Numbered from the stretch's first letter, positions 21,976 to 32,696 are shown. The stretch is DNA of 64,000 nucleotides from Mangifera indica (GCF_011075055.1 NC_058147.1:15833622-15897621), one strand, 5' to 3'. Numbers and translations: made by a program. Notes: generated by a model not told the origin, from the sequence alone.

Positions 21976-22477
21976 TCTAAATAAGGAAAAAGTTTTCTGC
22001 CCACGGAAAGCAACCTGCTACTTACACCAAAGAGGAAAGTAGCATTAAAACACACAACACAGCCAAATTTGAAATTTGAAATAGCGCTCCAAGAACAACA
22101 CAATGAAGAAGAAGGAACTACAAGCTGAGGATAATAACAAAGAACACTGGAACACGGCAGTAGCTTAGAAACATGGATTAAACAAAGACAACTAAGAAAT
22201 GAAAACACAAACTGAGGAAAAAACTAATGGCTAAATGGAAAGAGGACCAAAAAGAGAAAACAGAGGAGAGACTCCATATGAGAAGGCGCCGGCGACCAGT
22301 GGGGTCTCCGGTGATGAGGTTGTGACCGGAGAGGTTTGCAACCAAGGTAGAGGTTGACGGAAGTGAATGGATTCAAAGAAACAAAAGAGTAAAAGTTTTA
22401 GAGAGAAGGGAGAGCATTTTGCTTAGAGAGAGAATCCACCTCTTGAAATTTTCATACTTTCATACTTGAAGTAATTT
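21976..22477 (-). promoter_or_regulatory. LINE B 5' UTR, probable internal promoter
   Basis: This non-coding leader of about 500 bp precedes ORF1. L1-type elements carry their promoter downstream of the start site. The pyrimidine-rich block near 22402-22416 (CTCTCCCTTCTCTCT on the minus strand) is shared with LINE A at 24177-24192. I see no clear TATA box. Confidence 0.45.
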
Positions 22478-23616
22478 GTGAATTGACAATTCTTGGATGT
22501 GCTGGCTGCATTCACCGTTTTCTTTTCTTCCGTATTTACACCATTAGTGGTTCTCTCCAAATTCCCTTCCTCATTCATCACTATGCTTCTTTTGTCTTGC
22601 TCATGGGACTCATTAGAAGCTAACACCGAGAATTTATTACTCTTATGAGTGTTTACCACCGGTTTTTGTATCTCCACCCTTTTGCCTTTGGCTTTCTTGT
22701 CATAACCTTTTGCCTCTTTCTTCATGTTATCTTTCCCATTTTGTTTCTTAGACACCATCGTTCCAGCCCTATCCTTCAAAAATTTCTGTGATGATGAGAT
22801 GCCTTCTAGCTTAGAAGCAAAAGAACAGTTGGCTGTGGAGTGTCCAAAACATTGGCATACATTGCATTTTAGAGGTTTCCAACTATATTCTACATTGATC
22901 ACCATGCATTCACCATTCGACAATGTTAAGCAAATGGAATCAGGGCACTCCGTATCCACTTTGATCTCAATGCAAATTCTTGCATAATCCAGCCTTGTCC
23001 TTTCTTCAGTGATAGAATCCGCATAAAGAGGAGTTCCAATAGCACTTGCTATGTAGCTAAGGCCTTTTGGAGTCCAAAACTCAAGAGGAATGCCATACAT
23101 TCTAACCCAAATAGCCACCTTCTTGACGTCATTAATCAACATGGGGAAGTTTGTGGTCCATTTCCTAACAAGAAACGACTGTCCTCCAATAGTTAATTGT
23201 CCCTCTTCCACTGCTCTAGAAACTCCATCAAAGTCTTGGAACTTAAGAATAAACATACCTTGGCCGGATGTCATAACCTCAGTGAGGCCATAAGAAGTCC
23301 ATATTTTCTCTAGAGTTCTCTTGACAGCCAAGAATGGCAGTCTTTTGCCAAGGAAGAAGCCTACCACACATGTTCTCCATTTTATTGCACCCTCTTCTGC
23401 AATTTCTTGAGGTGGTGCAACACACACACGCCCCATAACATCTCTTCCTTCAGGTTCAAAATATTCCAGCTTAGCACTTGATTTCTTAGGGGAGAAGAGA
23501 GAGTTCCATGAAACCTTCTTTTCCCCTTCTCTAGTAGAATCCGAAGATACAGCTATAGGCGGAACAACTTCAGAAGACTTTTCCATGCTAGCAGACGACA
23601 TACTAAATTGGTGCAA
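22478..23616 (-). pseudogene. LINE A ORF1, N-terminal two thirds
   Basis: The ORF begins near 23616 (MHQFSMSSASMEK) and includes the DUF4283-like region (FFLGKRLPFLAVKRTLEKIW onward) and the zinc knuckle CNVCQCFGHSTANC near 22860. The coding sequence is cut by LINE B at 22478. The rest is at 16626-16532 and 9910-9767. The open frame runs accidentally into LINE B to 22423. The protein resembles LINE B ORF1 throughout but has diverged more. Confidence 0.87.
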
Positions 23617-24223
23617 GGATGTTTCAGGTATGAGAAAGGAAAGAAGTAAAAAGGTAAAGACAGACTTTCTTAAACAATGCTAGCAGCCTGCAAAGACAGT
23701 GCATACCAAGGCACAACAACCAATTAAACACCAAAAAGGAAAGAGTTTACTACCACGAAAAGGAAATAAGCAGCATGCACCAAAGAGGGTATAACATAAA
23801 CCACTAAGAACACAACACCAAAATTTGAATTTCAACGGCGGGAGAAAGAAGCAACAACACCACAACAAAGAAAACGCCACGGAGATGAGAAGGAATCAAG
23901 AGAAACTGAAGAAATGATTATCAAAAACTGGAAAGGAGTTTGAAACGGAAATAAAAACCTTGAATGATCAACTAAATGAAATGGAAACTTGAAACACTAA
24001 CACTAACACCATAGAATGAAGAAACATGAGTTTAAAGAAACAACCGGAAAAAAGGTGGAGGAGTCGGTGACCAGGGGTCACCGAACCAAAGGATGGTACC
24101 TGAAGGGACACCAACCCAGCCAAGAATGATGGGGAGGATAAACTACAAGGAAATGGATGAGGTGAATGAGGTTTTAGAGAGAAGGGAGAGTATAATTTTT
24201 AGAAAGAGACCACAAAAAGTTAG
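23617..24223 (-). promoter_or_regulatory. LINE A 5' UTR
   Basis: This leader of about 600 bp precedes ORF1 and ends at the 5' target copy. It shares the CTCTCCCTTCTCTCT block with LINE B. I find no supported coding region in it. Confidence 0.5.
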
Positions 24224-24237
24224 TCAAGCTTCTACTT

Positions 24238-26395
24238 CATATTTTGACAGGTAAAAAAAATGTCACCAAGGATGTGCCAAATAATTTCCCATATGATTGT
24301 GATGTGAATTCAAGCCCAATGTTAGCAATAAATCTTTATTGGGCCCAAACTAAGGTAAAGGATACCACAACAAATACTTATTCAACCTATATCCTTCAAT
24401 GCATGCAAGACAAGCCCAACTCATTGCAATTGAGCCCTACCTATCTAACCCAAGTCTTAGATAGCCCAAATAGCCCAACTCTTTCTTTGCATTATAGCAT
24501 GCTCAAATGGGACAAAATTATGCTACTTGGATGGAAAAAGCATATGAGAGACAAAGCATTAAACGGGAACTCCATATTGGTTCAAGACAAAGTTTCTTTC
24601 CCAGCCTACTACTTGTTCACTTTTTTTATAGTAAAGTATTTGAATTTGGTTTGACCTCTATTTTGGGCAAAGACAATAATGACATTCCTAGCCAACTACT
24701 TGTTTACTCTATTTGTAGCAAAATATTTGAACTTGAATTAAGATCCATCCTTTGTACTAGTTTTCAGGTTTCCTACTTAGGATCACTTGTAATTTTTAGA
24801 CTTGAATGCTATTTGAATAAAAGTTCTAAATTGCTCTTGAGAGAGTTTTATTTCCTTTATCCAAATCTTTGCCTAGGTTTAGTGGTGAACAACCAAGTTT
24901 TATTTTCTACTTGTAAGTTTATTGTATTTCTTCTCCTTTTGCTTGATCAAATTCTCTCATAAAAAGATTGTGTTGAAAACTCATCATAATTTGATTGGAA
25001 TCACATCAATTTGATGCTCTCCACATTATTTGCCATGTCATCCTTGTAGGGTTTTAGGGCACTAATAATTGACAATGCAACAAAATTAAAAATTATAAAA
25101 ATCAAACAATCCTAAAACCTTGACCAAGATACCTATTTTAAAAACATATTTATCATAAACATACAAAACAACCATAGGGTGTTTTAAGGTTTATACCTAT
25201 ATTGATGACCCCTCAAATTCTTCACATGACAAAGAAACGATCGCTATCCAACCCTCAAGAGGTAGCACCCTGGTATCCATGCTAAACACAAACATGGGAG
25301 GTTGTCCAGGAAGAAAGCCATTAGAGCCCCTATGTTGGATAGATGGTGTGTTCACGGAAAGAGAGAATTTTCAGAAAACCTAGTTGCTACTAAGGTTTTC
25401 TATATGTGGTTTTTTTAGTTTTGTGTATATTTTTAATTAAGCCACGCCTATTATTTATATGTTCACAAGAATCCATGTCTCATTGGAATTTAATCTAAAC
25501 ACTCTACCTTTCTATGCATGCACTAGTGGCACACAAGCATGCCATTAGGCACACATTAAGCCATGCACAGATGGCACAAATGTGTCCCGCCTGGTATGGC
25601 TTCATGCCTTGCACGATTGAACAAGGGTTGTCCAGCAGTGCCATGTATTAGCCTTGCATGGCTAGACCAAAAAGTGTCTAGTTGTGCCATGCTACCAATT
25701 TGCATGGTGCCATGTGGTACCATGCATACCAAGTGATCTTGGTCAAGTGTAGTCAACAAGGTTTTCTCTCTCCATAAACATCAGGATTGTGATCAAACAA
25801 TTCTCAACTCTAGGTTCGTATCAACCCCTATATGCATGTGACCCATAAACTCTCTATTGAACTAGTAGTGTCTAAATTTGGGCTAAATTCAGACATAGAC
25901 AAAAATTGGCCTTTAGCAAAGCATCATGGCCACCCGGACGATAGAATGTCAGTGAACATCTCTTAAACTTTTATAATATCATAATTACATGTAATTCAAT
26001 TCTTTTCATCAACCGATATCTCTCGAGGTTGAGACATAGAAATGTGTCTATCTTAGTAGTTCCTTTGTATGAACTAATACACATTAATGGCTAACATAGA
26101 TTAGGCTACAACCTTATCCCATTATGGGCACAGATTCAAGTAATCATGAATGTCATTTAGTATTCTTATTTGAGATATCTATTCCTATGCTCAGGAGTAA
26201 CGAATCCATTATTGATCAACCATGACCTCCATGTATCTCATGATATAGTCATTCACTATCTTTATGATACCCTGGTATAACGATACATTGGATAGTGTCA
26301 AACCATATAAATCCTTACACGAGATGGTTTGACAACCTCAAGTCATAGAATCACATACACCTGTAGTGTTCAAAGGATTTATGACATAGGATAAA
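24238..26395. other. Unassigned AT-rich intergenic DNA, probably old LTR remnants
   Basis: No gene is supported. The longest frames (24244-24654 and 24507-24962) have no recognisable domain and look like chance. GCCCAA-rich patches at 24300-24490 resemble gypsy LTR U3 DNA, and TGTTGGATAG at 25340 could be an LTR terminus, but no matching partner is present. Within 25500-25740 there are many GCCATGC/GCATGGC words in both orientations. Bases 26021-26075 recur with about seven changes at 29583-29637. The right edge (26391-26395, ATAAA) is the G6 target. Confidence 0.5.
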
Positions 26396-27965
26396 TGGTG
26401 CATATCCATCAAGGCAATGCAACAATTCACAAACTCAAAACTGGAAATTAATGTTCACATGGCACAACAGCACTTTGTCTTCCAATTTAACCAATCAAAT
26501 GACCTCCAAAACATACAAAGGATAGATCATTGGAAAGGGTATTCAAAGAGCTTTCTAATGGTATATTATAGCAATCACAACTCAATCAACAAGACATTAA
26601 AAACTTGTTTCAAAGTTTGATGGCAAAATCTGAAAATGGCAAAATTACATACTGTGAACAGTATCCGGGCATACAACACACATTCACACTTTGGATTTCA
26701 AGGGTAACAAGAAAGTTTTTTTTTTGGTAAGTAATAATAAGTTTATACCAAAGAAAGGATATACAAATGCTTATCTAGGACAAAGCTCCTAGATTAAGCT
26801 ATACACAAGCATACCTAGGACAAGCCCCTAGGTTATGCCGCAACAAACAAGACACACTAAAAACAAACATTGAATCAAAGTTATCCAAAGAGACAACACA
26901 ATTCACAAGCATACCTAGGACAAGTCCCTAGGTTATGCCTAAACACATACCCTACACAAGTTGATACAAAACACATGACATGACCTTACAACCTAAAACC
27001 AAAACAAATTACAAGTCAACACCATCAAAAGCTATTCAAATATTATATGAGGAATATCCCAATTGTTTGCAAGAAGCACATTTTCACTAGACTTGGTAAC
27101 CTTTCTCAAGCAAGAACCTCTAACTCTAACACATTCTTGAATAAGCATTCGGACTCTCTCCCTTGGTAATCCATCTCTTCCAAACTAATGGTCATTCCTA
27201 GCCTTCCAAATGTAGTATACGGCTGCCCCAAAGCAAAGATTACTCAAAATATTCTTGAAGCTATTTTCCTTCCATTTGTTTGCTAATTCCGCGATACCAA
27301 GGCATAAAGGAAATTTCCAACAACCTTGGGGTCTTCCACCACCAATTCTTCCTCCAAGATGAATTGGATAAAGGAAAAGCAACTAAAGAAAAGCTACAAA
27401 GCTTTACTTGAATATTTCATTATCAAAGAAGTCTAACCTTTTACAAGTGAAAATCCACTTTCATATACAAGAGCAAGTGGTGGCAAAAATTGGGCATTAA
27501 TTTGACATGGAAGCTTTTCCCTTCATTTAAGTTTAACCATTCATTCAATACTAAGGCCATACCATATTAATTGAAGAAAACAACAAAAGGGAACAACTTT
27601 TCCCTAAAAGGTGGAACTATGTCCACCAACTAAAGTTACTTGCTTCCCATTTAGTTGCAATCCAACTAAATGGGCTTCATGGCATCTTGGGCTCCATTTA
27701 AGTGATGGAGGGCTGCCTCATCTACTTGGGCTTCAAGTGGGCTTGTAGTTGGCTTCTTGGACTTATTTAAGTTTCCATTTCATTAAGGCCTTGGATGCAA
27801 GTAATGAGATTGCACCCAAAAGTAAAGTTGGGCCAATGTGGAAAAAGCAATGAATCTTTGGGCTTGCATGGAGCTAATTCTTCATTCTCAATGGTGGCTT
27901 GAGCCAAATGGAGATTTGATAGAGACTTGGAAGCTAGGGTTGGAGAGGTAGCCGAAAATACATCA
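26396..27965 (-). mobile_element. G6: solo gypsy LTR with internal LINE insertion
   Basis: This is a minus-strand LTR of the G2 subfamily. It starts TGGTGCATATCC, ends GAAAATACATCA, and is flanked by the perfect 5-bp duplication ATAAA (26391-26395 and 27966-27970). Without the LINE scrap it measures about 992 bp. There is no internal domain, so it is the product of recombination between the two LTRs of a former full element. Confidence 0.92.
26718..27295 (-). mobile_element. LINE I: short 5'-truncated LINE in G6
   Basis: The copy has a poly(T) start at 26716-26725, a 3' UTR, and the last few dozen codons of ORF2 (near 27040-27290, matching FGAAVYYIWKARND). The LTR reads AAGTT on the left and ACCAAGG on the right, where an empty LTR has AAGTTAACCAAGG. 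So there is no target duplication and one base is lost. The 3' UTR carries an extra copy of hairpin 1 (26913-26933 besides 26813-26833). Confidence 0.85.
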
Positions 27966-27984
27966 ATAAACACATATGGAGTTG

Positions 27985-28477
27985 TGATATCATCACTACG
28001 ATGATATCATTCAACAGGCGCAAAAGGATACCAAGAATTCTTACAAGCTTTGCAAAAGAATTCTTAAGAAAACTCAATTAAGAAGTTTTATTAATAACTT
28101 GAATTGAATGTTTTGAATGACAAAACTCATGTCTTTATATAGGCTTATTTCTCCTAATTAGACTAGAAAAATATAAAAAACATAAGGAAAGCTATTTTAT
28201 TGAAAATATAAAAAACTTTCTTGAATAATAACTTCCTAAAACTGATTATTTCCTAAATCAAAATAAGATACCTACTAAAAATAAAAATAGGACTCTTAAC
28301 TTATTTAAAAAAACTAATATTAAGAAAACTATATTAATTAAATAAGATTTAGGATTCTTCATTTCACACGCATAAGTCTTCCTTCATGGCTTCATGTTAT
28401 CATGCATGCCTATGTCATCACACCAAATCGCTAAATAAGTTACCACATCATGTGCCATGTCATCCTTGGGTGTCACA
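27985..28477 (-). repeat. G4 putative 3' LTR
   Basis: The segment runs from TGATATCATC at 27985 to TGTCACA at 28477. In its own orientation it begins TGTGACACCC right after a purine-rich tract and ends in TATCA, as expected for a gypsy LTR next to an integrase end. The outer tip forms a 10-bp perfect inverted repeat with a 5-base loop (27985-28009). No second LTR is present to confirm the ends. Confidence 0.55.
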
Positions 28478-28500
28478 TCTTCAACCTTCATTTGGATAAT

Positions 28501-29582
28501 TTATTTTACATTTTGAATGTTTTCCACCCTATCACCCTCTTTCCTTGGTCCTCCATTATTCTCCCCCACTAGAAAAGAACTCAACTGTGAGTTCTCATTG
28601 TATAAGTCAACTTTGGGGTGGAATTTTGTCAAATCAGTCACATTAAAGGTGTTAGAAATCCCTATGTTGTCAAGTAAGTCCACCACATAAGCATTATCAT
28701 TAAGCTTTTTCAAAATTTTTGTAAGGCCCATATCGTTTTTGGTTTAATTTACCATGCATACCAGTTGGAAGTCTCTCCTTTCTAAAAAACACCAAAACTT
28801 CCTCTCCCACACTAAACACTTGTCTCCTCCTATGTTTATTAATGGCAGTTTTATAACTCAAATTACTTTCCTTCAAAGCTTGTTTCACCACCTCAAACAT
28901 GGATACATAATCGTTGGCCAATGTAAAAGCTCCTTGACTAGTTCCCCTTCCCATAGGCATTTCCACTAAGTCAACCACATGTCTTGGGATCTTTGTATAA
29001 CTATAGCAAAAGGACTCTTACCTGTTGATCTATTTATTGAATCGTTATAGGCAAATTCAGCTTTTGCTAGGGCAAAGTCCCATTGGCCTTTCTTCATCCC
29101 ACAAATGCATCGAATTAAATTTCCCAAGGAATGATTAACCACCTTTGTTTGTCCATCGGTTTGTGGATGTGCGATACTACTAAATTTCAATTCAATCCCA
29201 AATCTCTTCCACAATGTAAGCCAAAATGTCACCAAAAACTTGTTATCTCTATCCAAAACAATTGATAATAAAACCCCATGTAAACAAATAACCTCCTTGA
29301 AAAATAACTTGGCTACATGATGAGCATCGTTCATCTTCCTACGAGGAATAAAGTAGGATATCTTGGAGAATCTATCCACCATAACAAACACCAAGTCATA
29401 TCCACTTTGAGTTCTTAGCAATCCCAATACAAAATCTATGGAAACATCATCCCAAGGTGCATTAGGGATAGTTTAAGGGCATGTATAATCCTGTGTTTTG
29501 CTGTTGTCCCTTACTAATTTGTCAAATAGGACACCTTTGGACAAACTTCCTCATATCTCGCTTTAATTGAGGCAATAATGCC
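28501..29582 (-). pseudogene. G4 gypsy integrase, degraded and truncated
   Basis: On the minus strand this reads a Cys pair (CPIC near 29535), then [12 protein letters not shown] near 29445, [16 protein letters not shown] near 29370, VLDRDNKF near 29250, [16 protein letters not shown] near 29140, and the C-terminal GPYK... and NDNAYVVDLL modules down to 28501. The catalytic Glu of QTEVVNR is replaced by Lys. Frames change at about 28970 and 28720. The upstream side stops abruptly near 29582, where an unrelated repeat begins, so RT, protease and gag are missing. Confidence 0.85.
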
Positions 29583-29637
29583 TCTCGAGGTTGAGATATA
29601 AAAATGTGTTTATCTCAGTAGTTCCTTAGTGTGAGCT
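29583..29637. repeat. Short dispersed repeat (second copy)
   Basis: These 55 bp beginning TCTCGAGGTTGAGA match 26021-26075 with about seven differences, in the same orientation. It sits exactly between the truncated G4 integrase and LINE H. The parent family is not recognised. Confidence 0.65.
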
Positions 29638-29639
29638 TA

Positions 29640-31066
29640 TCTATGCTTGAAGAGTTGAATTGCACCATTTTGGCTCTTGTTCGTAATTATACTACTCCTT
29701 CTTTTTGTAAAATCTTTCAACCTATAACTTGTTGTAATACAATTTACAAGTATATTACTAAGATATTGGCTAATAGAATTAAGGGGTTTCTTTCTAATTT
29801 CATGAGCAAAGCTCAAGCAACCTCTGTGGAGGGTAGGAAAATTGGAGATAACATTCTCCTTTGCTAAGAACTAATGCACAATTAACACAAAGAGATGGGA
29901 AACCATAAAAGATGTGCTATAAAGGTGGATCTTCTTAAAGCCTATGATATGGTTAATTGGGACTTCCTCATGGTGGTTCTAAAGGTGATTGGTTTTCATC
30001 CAAACATGATTAAATGGATAAAGGAATGTATAACCCTTTCTTCTTTCTCAGTTTGTATCAATGGAGAACTCTAGAGGTTCTTCAAAAGTTCAAGGGGCTT
30101 GAGGTAAGGTGAATCGGCAAGGTGATTCTATCTCTCCACACCACTTTGTGATTGCTATAGAAGTGTTTTCTTGCATAATAGGGAAGGTGAGAAAGGAGGA
30201 GAACTTTAAATACCATTGGAGATACCGTGAGGTGAATATAACTGATCTTTGCTTTGCAGATAATTTGTTGTTATTTTGCATGGCCGAGAAGGAGACTATT
30301 GCCACTTTCAATAAGAAGTTAAGCATCTTCCAAGAGTGGTCCGAATTGAAGGCAAATGAAAATAAAAGTTGTGTTTTCTTTTCAAGGCTTCCTTAAAGAT
30401 TAAAAAAAAGGCAATTCTTGAGTGCATGCAATTCAAAGAAGGTACATTACCTTTTATTTATCTTAGAGTGCCTATGATATCTTCTAAACACATTTGGAGG
30501 TATTGTAAGCCTTTTATTGATAAGATTCTTGGGAGAATTCCTTCTTGGAAGAGTAAATTTCTTTCATATGCTAGGCGCTTAATGCTCATTAAGTCTATTC
30601 TCTTTAGTATTCAAATTTATTAGGCTTCAATTTTCCTTCTCCCTTCTAAAGTTCTTAATGAAATTGATACCAAGTTGAGAGCTTTCTTTTGGGTGGGAAC
30701 ATATTTTAATAGTAGAAAAGCTAGAGTGGCGTGGGAGGAAGTTTGCCTTCTTAGAAAAGAAGGAGGCCTCAGTCTCATGTGTAGTAAGGAGTGGAACAAG
30801 GTTGCCATGTCCAAACACATATGGAACATTTGCCAAAAAGGTAATTCTTCTTTTCAGATTGATTGATCACTAGCTTTAGACTAAAGAACAAGAGCTTATG
30901 GGAAGTTAAGGCCACCGGGAATAACTCATAGAATAGGAAGAAAATCCTCAAAATGAAAGAGTTTATGAAGAGTAGGATAAAAATTGAGATTCGTAATGGT
31001 GAGAAAACACTCATTTGGAAAGAGAATTGACAACCTTTTGGCCCATTGATTGAAAGATTTGGCCAC
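29640..31066 (+). pseudogene. LINE H: decayed LINE reverse transcriptase fragment
   Basis: This plus-strand LINE fragment begins inside the RT domain (EELNCTILALV near 29650). It continues through CNTIYKYITKILANRIKG, LLKAYDMVNWDFL near 29935, GDSISPHHFVIAIEVFSC near 30120 and FADN at about 30259-30270 in place of FADD. It ends in the post-RT region at 31066, where an LTR starts. Many stops and frameshifts are present. It belongs to a lineage distinct from LINEs A, B, E and F. Confidence 0.83.
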
Positions 31067-31131
31067 TGATGTATACACGGCTCCATTGTCATTTTTAGGT
31101 TTCAAGCCATCCTCAAGTCTCCATGCAGCCA
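31067..31131 (+). mobile_element. G5: start of a gypsy LTR
   Basis: TGATGTATACACGGCTCC and the following 65 bp match the start of the G1 LTR (1749 and 4620). The LTR cuts LINE H on its left and is cut by the tail of LINE D at 31132. The rest of it may lie beyond the right edge of the window. Confidence 0.75.
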
Positions 31132-31830
31132 TTTTTTTTTTTTGGTAAGTAATGATTTTATACCAAGAGGAAAAGGAGGTACAAATGGCTTATCTAGGAC
31201 AAAACCCCTAGATTAAGCCTAAACACAAGCATACCTAGGACAAGCCCCTAGGTTATGCCAAAACACCAAGAAACACTACATAGAGAACCAAAGCTACGAC
31301 ACAAAAACCCAACTCAAAGAAAACAAACACAAGAGGGCCGAAGATAAGTATTACAACTGAAACTAAGTCACCATACATAAAGAAAACTCACAAGCATTAA
31401 CTAGATACAAGAATCACTTATAACACACCACATACAAATTTGGCTAATTTGAAGAGCTAATGGAAAATTGATCTTAGCAAGTCCCATGTCGATGCAATGG
31501 AGTCATTTATGTATGAACTCGGAAAGTTTGATAAGGGCAAGATTTTAGCTCTCACACAATCTTTTATAGTGGCAATGATCCTTTCTTGCGGAGATTTACT
31601 TCTACCAAAGATAACATGGTTTCGTTCACACCAAATGTGGTATATAGTGGCCCCAAAAAAGAGCTTGCAAATGATATGGAGTAGGGTATCACCTTTCCAT
31701 TTGTTTGCACAATAAAGAACAAGAGAGCCCCATTCTTGGGGGGGATTGGCAACATAATTCCATAATTCCATATGGCGGCAGAATAGGAATATTGAAAGAA
31801 AAGGTGGTCCATGCTTTCCGGAGCCAAATT
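31132..31830 (-). mobile_element. LINE D: 3' end of a divergent LINE, host of the array
   Basis: The poly(T) start is at 31132-31143, followed by a 3' UTR with paired hairpins (31192-31253) and the ORF2 C-terminus (31457-31830; ESMDHLFFQYSYSAAIWNYG, FGATIYHIWCERN). The protein is only about half identical to LINEs A, B and E, yet the last ~170 bp of the 3' UTR are almost identical to LINE A. The LINE is broken at 31830. Its next 260 bp are found in every array unit, starting at 32697. The two sides share AAATT (31826-31830 and 32697-32701). Confidence 0.85.
31192..31253 (-). other. Paired 3' UTR hairpins of LINE D
   Basis: The stems at 31192-31213 and 31233-31253 are the same in sequence and spacing as those of LINE A, despite the divergent coding region. 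Confidence 0.65.
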
Positions 31831-32333
31831 TGATACAACCCTTGCTAATCGATCTAACAAGAACTATAACAATCTCTTGGAATCTTGCCCAAAGATCTAT
31901 CTAGCATAAACCAAAAGAATTAGAACCCTCTTGTTATCTAACAACAAGGAACTCTAATTATCGAAGAAAGAATTCAAAACTTTCTCAAGAAATGAATTCA
32001 AAGAAAACTCTCACAAGAACTTTGGAGAAATTCGGAATTTTGGATTAAAATCAAGTTCCCATAATCTTGAGTTTAATACATGTATTTATGTTGCCTCTAA
32101 CCCTAAAAAACGAAATAAATCCTTTAAAAAAAAGGAAAATAACAACTCATGACAACAAAGCACTCTCCTAATTAAACTAGGATTCCTAGTTAAACTAGGA
32201 TAACAATTAGATAATAACTAAACAAGCTTTCCTAATTAAACTAGGATAACAACTAGATAATAACTAATCACAAAAGGGCTAGTTGAATTGATGTGACTTG
32301 GGCTTCCATATGCATATTTGACTAAGCCCAACA
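31831..32333 (-). repeat. Reference G3-family LTR (first copy, long form)
   Basis: The LTR starts TGATACAACCC and ends AGCCCAACA, so in its own direction it runs TGTTGGGC...GTATCA. It holds the 18-bp stretch that most other units lack, and two 37-bp direct repeats with a 46-bp period (CCTAATTAAACTAGGATAAC...; for example 33293-33329 and 33339-33375 in unit 2). A TATA-like ATAAATAC lies on the minus strand near 32080-32087. Confidence 0.85.
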
Positions 32334-32696
32334 TGTGCTCCTTGCTGCCCTTAGACCAATTCATGTATTTGGGCTCCTTGTGTTAAAGTAAGCTCTTTTA
32401 ATTCTTCAAATTGAATTAAATGCACAAGCCTTGAACTACACTCCATGCTTGTCATGTCGTTGACCATGAGTTCCCTTTTGACTTCACTTGGACTCTTTCC
32501 CATAAGCTCCAAATGGCTTTGAACAAGCCCAATGATTGCCGCTTTCATCTTCTTGGCTCTTGCTCGTGTAATAGGGCCTCCGTCATAGCTCAATGGATCC
32601 AACTTCTTCGTGTTTGTTGAAGTAGAATTTGAACCTCCATCGTTATGCTTCCCCATGTGCGAATTTGGTGAAGTTATCCCTTGATCATTCGCATCA
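32334..32696 (-). pseudogene. pol 3' end in array unit 1 (reference)
   Basis: This holds the C-terminal tail of gypsy pol after the integrase, reading DANDQGITSPNSHMG and then GPITRARAKKMKAA, and ending in IHELV with the stop at 32351-32353. It is identical to G3 (59792-60154) apart from rare changes up to GCATCA, where G3 continues with the rest of pol and the array switches to LINE D. No catalytic domain is present. Confidence 0.88.

Larger units (their letters stand above)
16627..22477 (-). mobile_element. LINE B: full-length, apparently intact L1-type LINE
   Basis: This 5.85-kb minus-strand LINE sits inside LINE A ORF1. The 14-bp target duplication is GTGAATTAACAATT (16613-16626) and GTGAATTGACAATT (22478-22491), with one mismatch. 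The poly(A) appears as T's at 16625-16636. The order is 5' UTR (22477-21976), ORF1, ORF2 overlapping by ATGA, and a 3' UTR with the paired hairpins. The 5' leader shares CTCTCCCTTCTCTCTAAAAC with the leader of LINE A, which supports a complete 5' end. This is the only element in the window with both reading frames open. Confidence 0.93.
5945..24223 (-). mobile_element. LINE A: full-length L1-type LINE, split by G2 and LINE B
   Basis: This is a minus-strand LINE with a poly(T) start (its poly(A) tail) near 5945. Its 5' end is at 24223, and it is flanked by the perfect 14-bp duplication TCAAGCTTCTACTT (5931-5944 and 24224-24237). The pieces are 5945-9910, 16532-16626 and 22478-24223. Removing G2 and LINE B gives about 5.8 kb, the same size as LINE B. 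Both insertions fall in ORF1. ORF2 has several frameshifts and stops, so the copy is dead and older than the elements inside it. Confidence 0.93.

Noticed and set aside
22423..22477. End of the 397-codon frame as true ORF1 C-terminus
   Set aside because: These bases belong to the LINE B 5' leader. The genuine continuation of LINE A ORF1 is at 16626.
24244..24962. Two overlapping plus-strand frames of 136 and 151 codons as a host gene
   Set aside because: They have no domain, low-complexity composition and no supporting signals; chance frames in AT-rich DNA are more likely.
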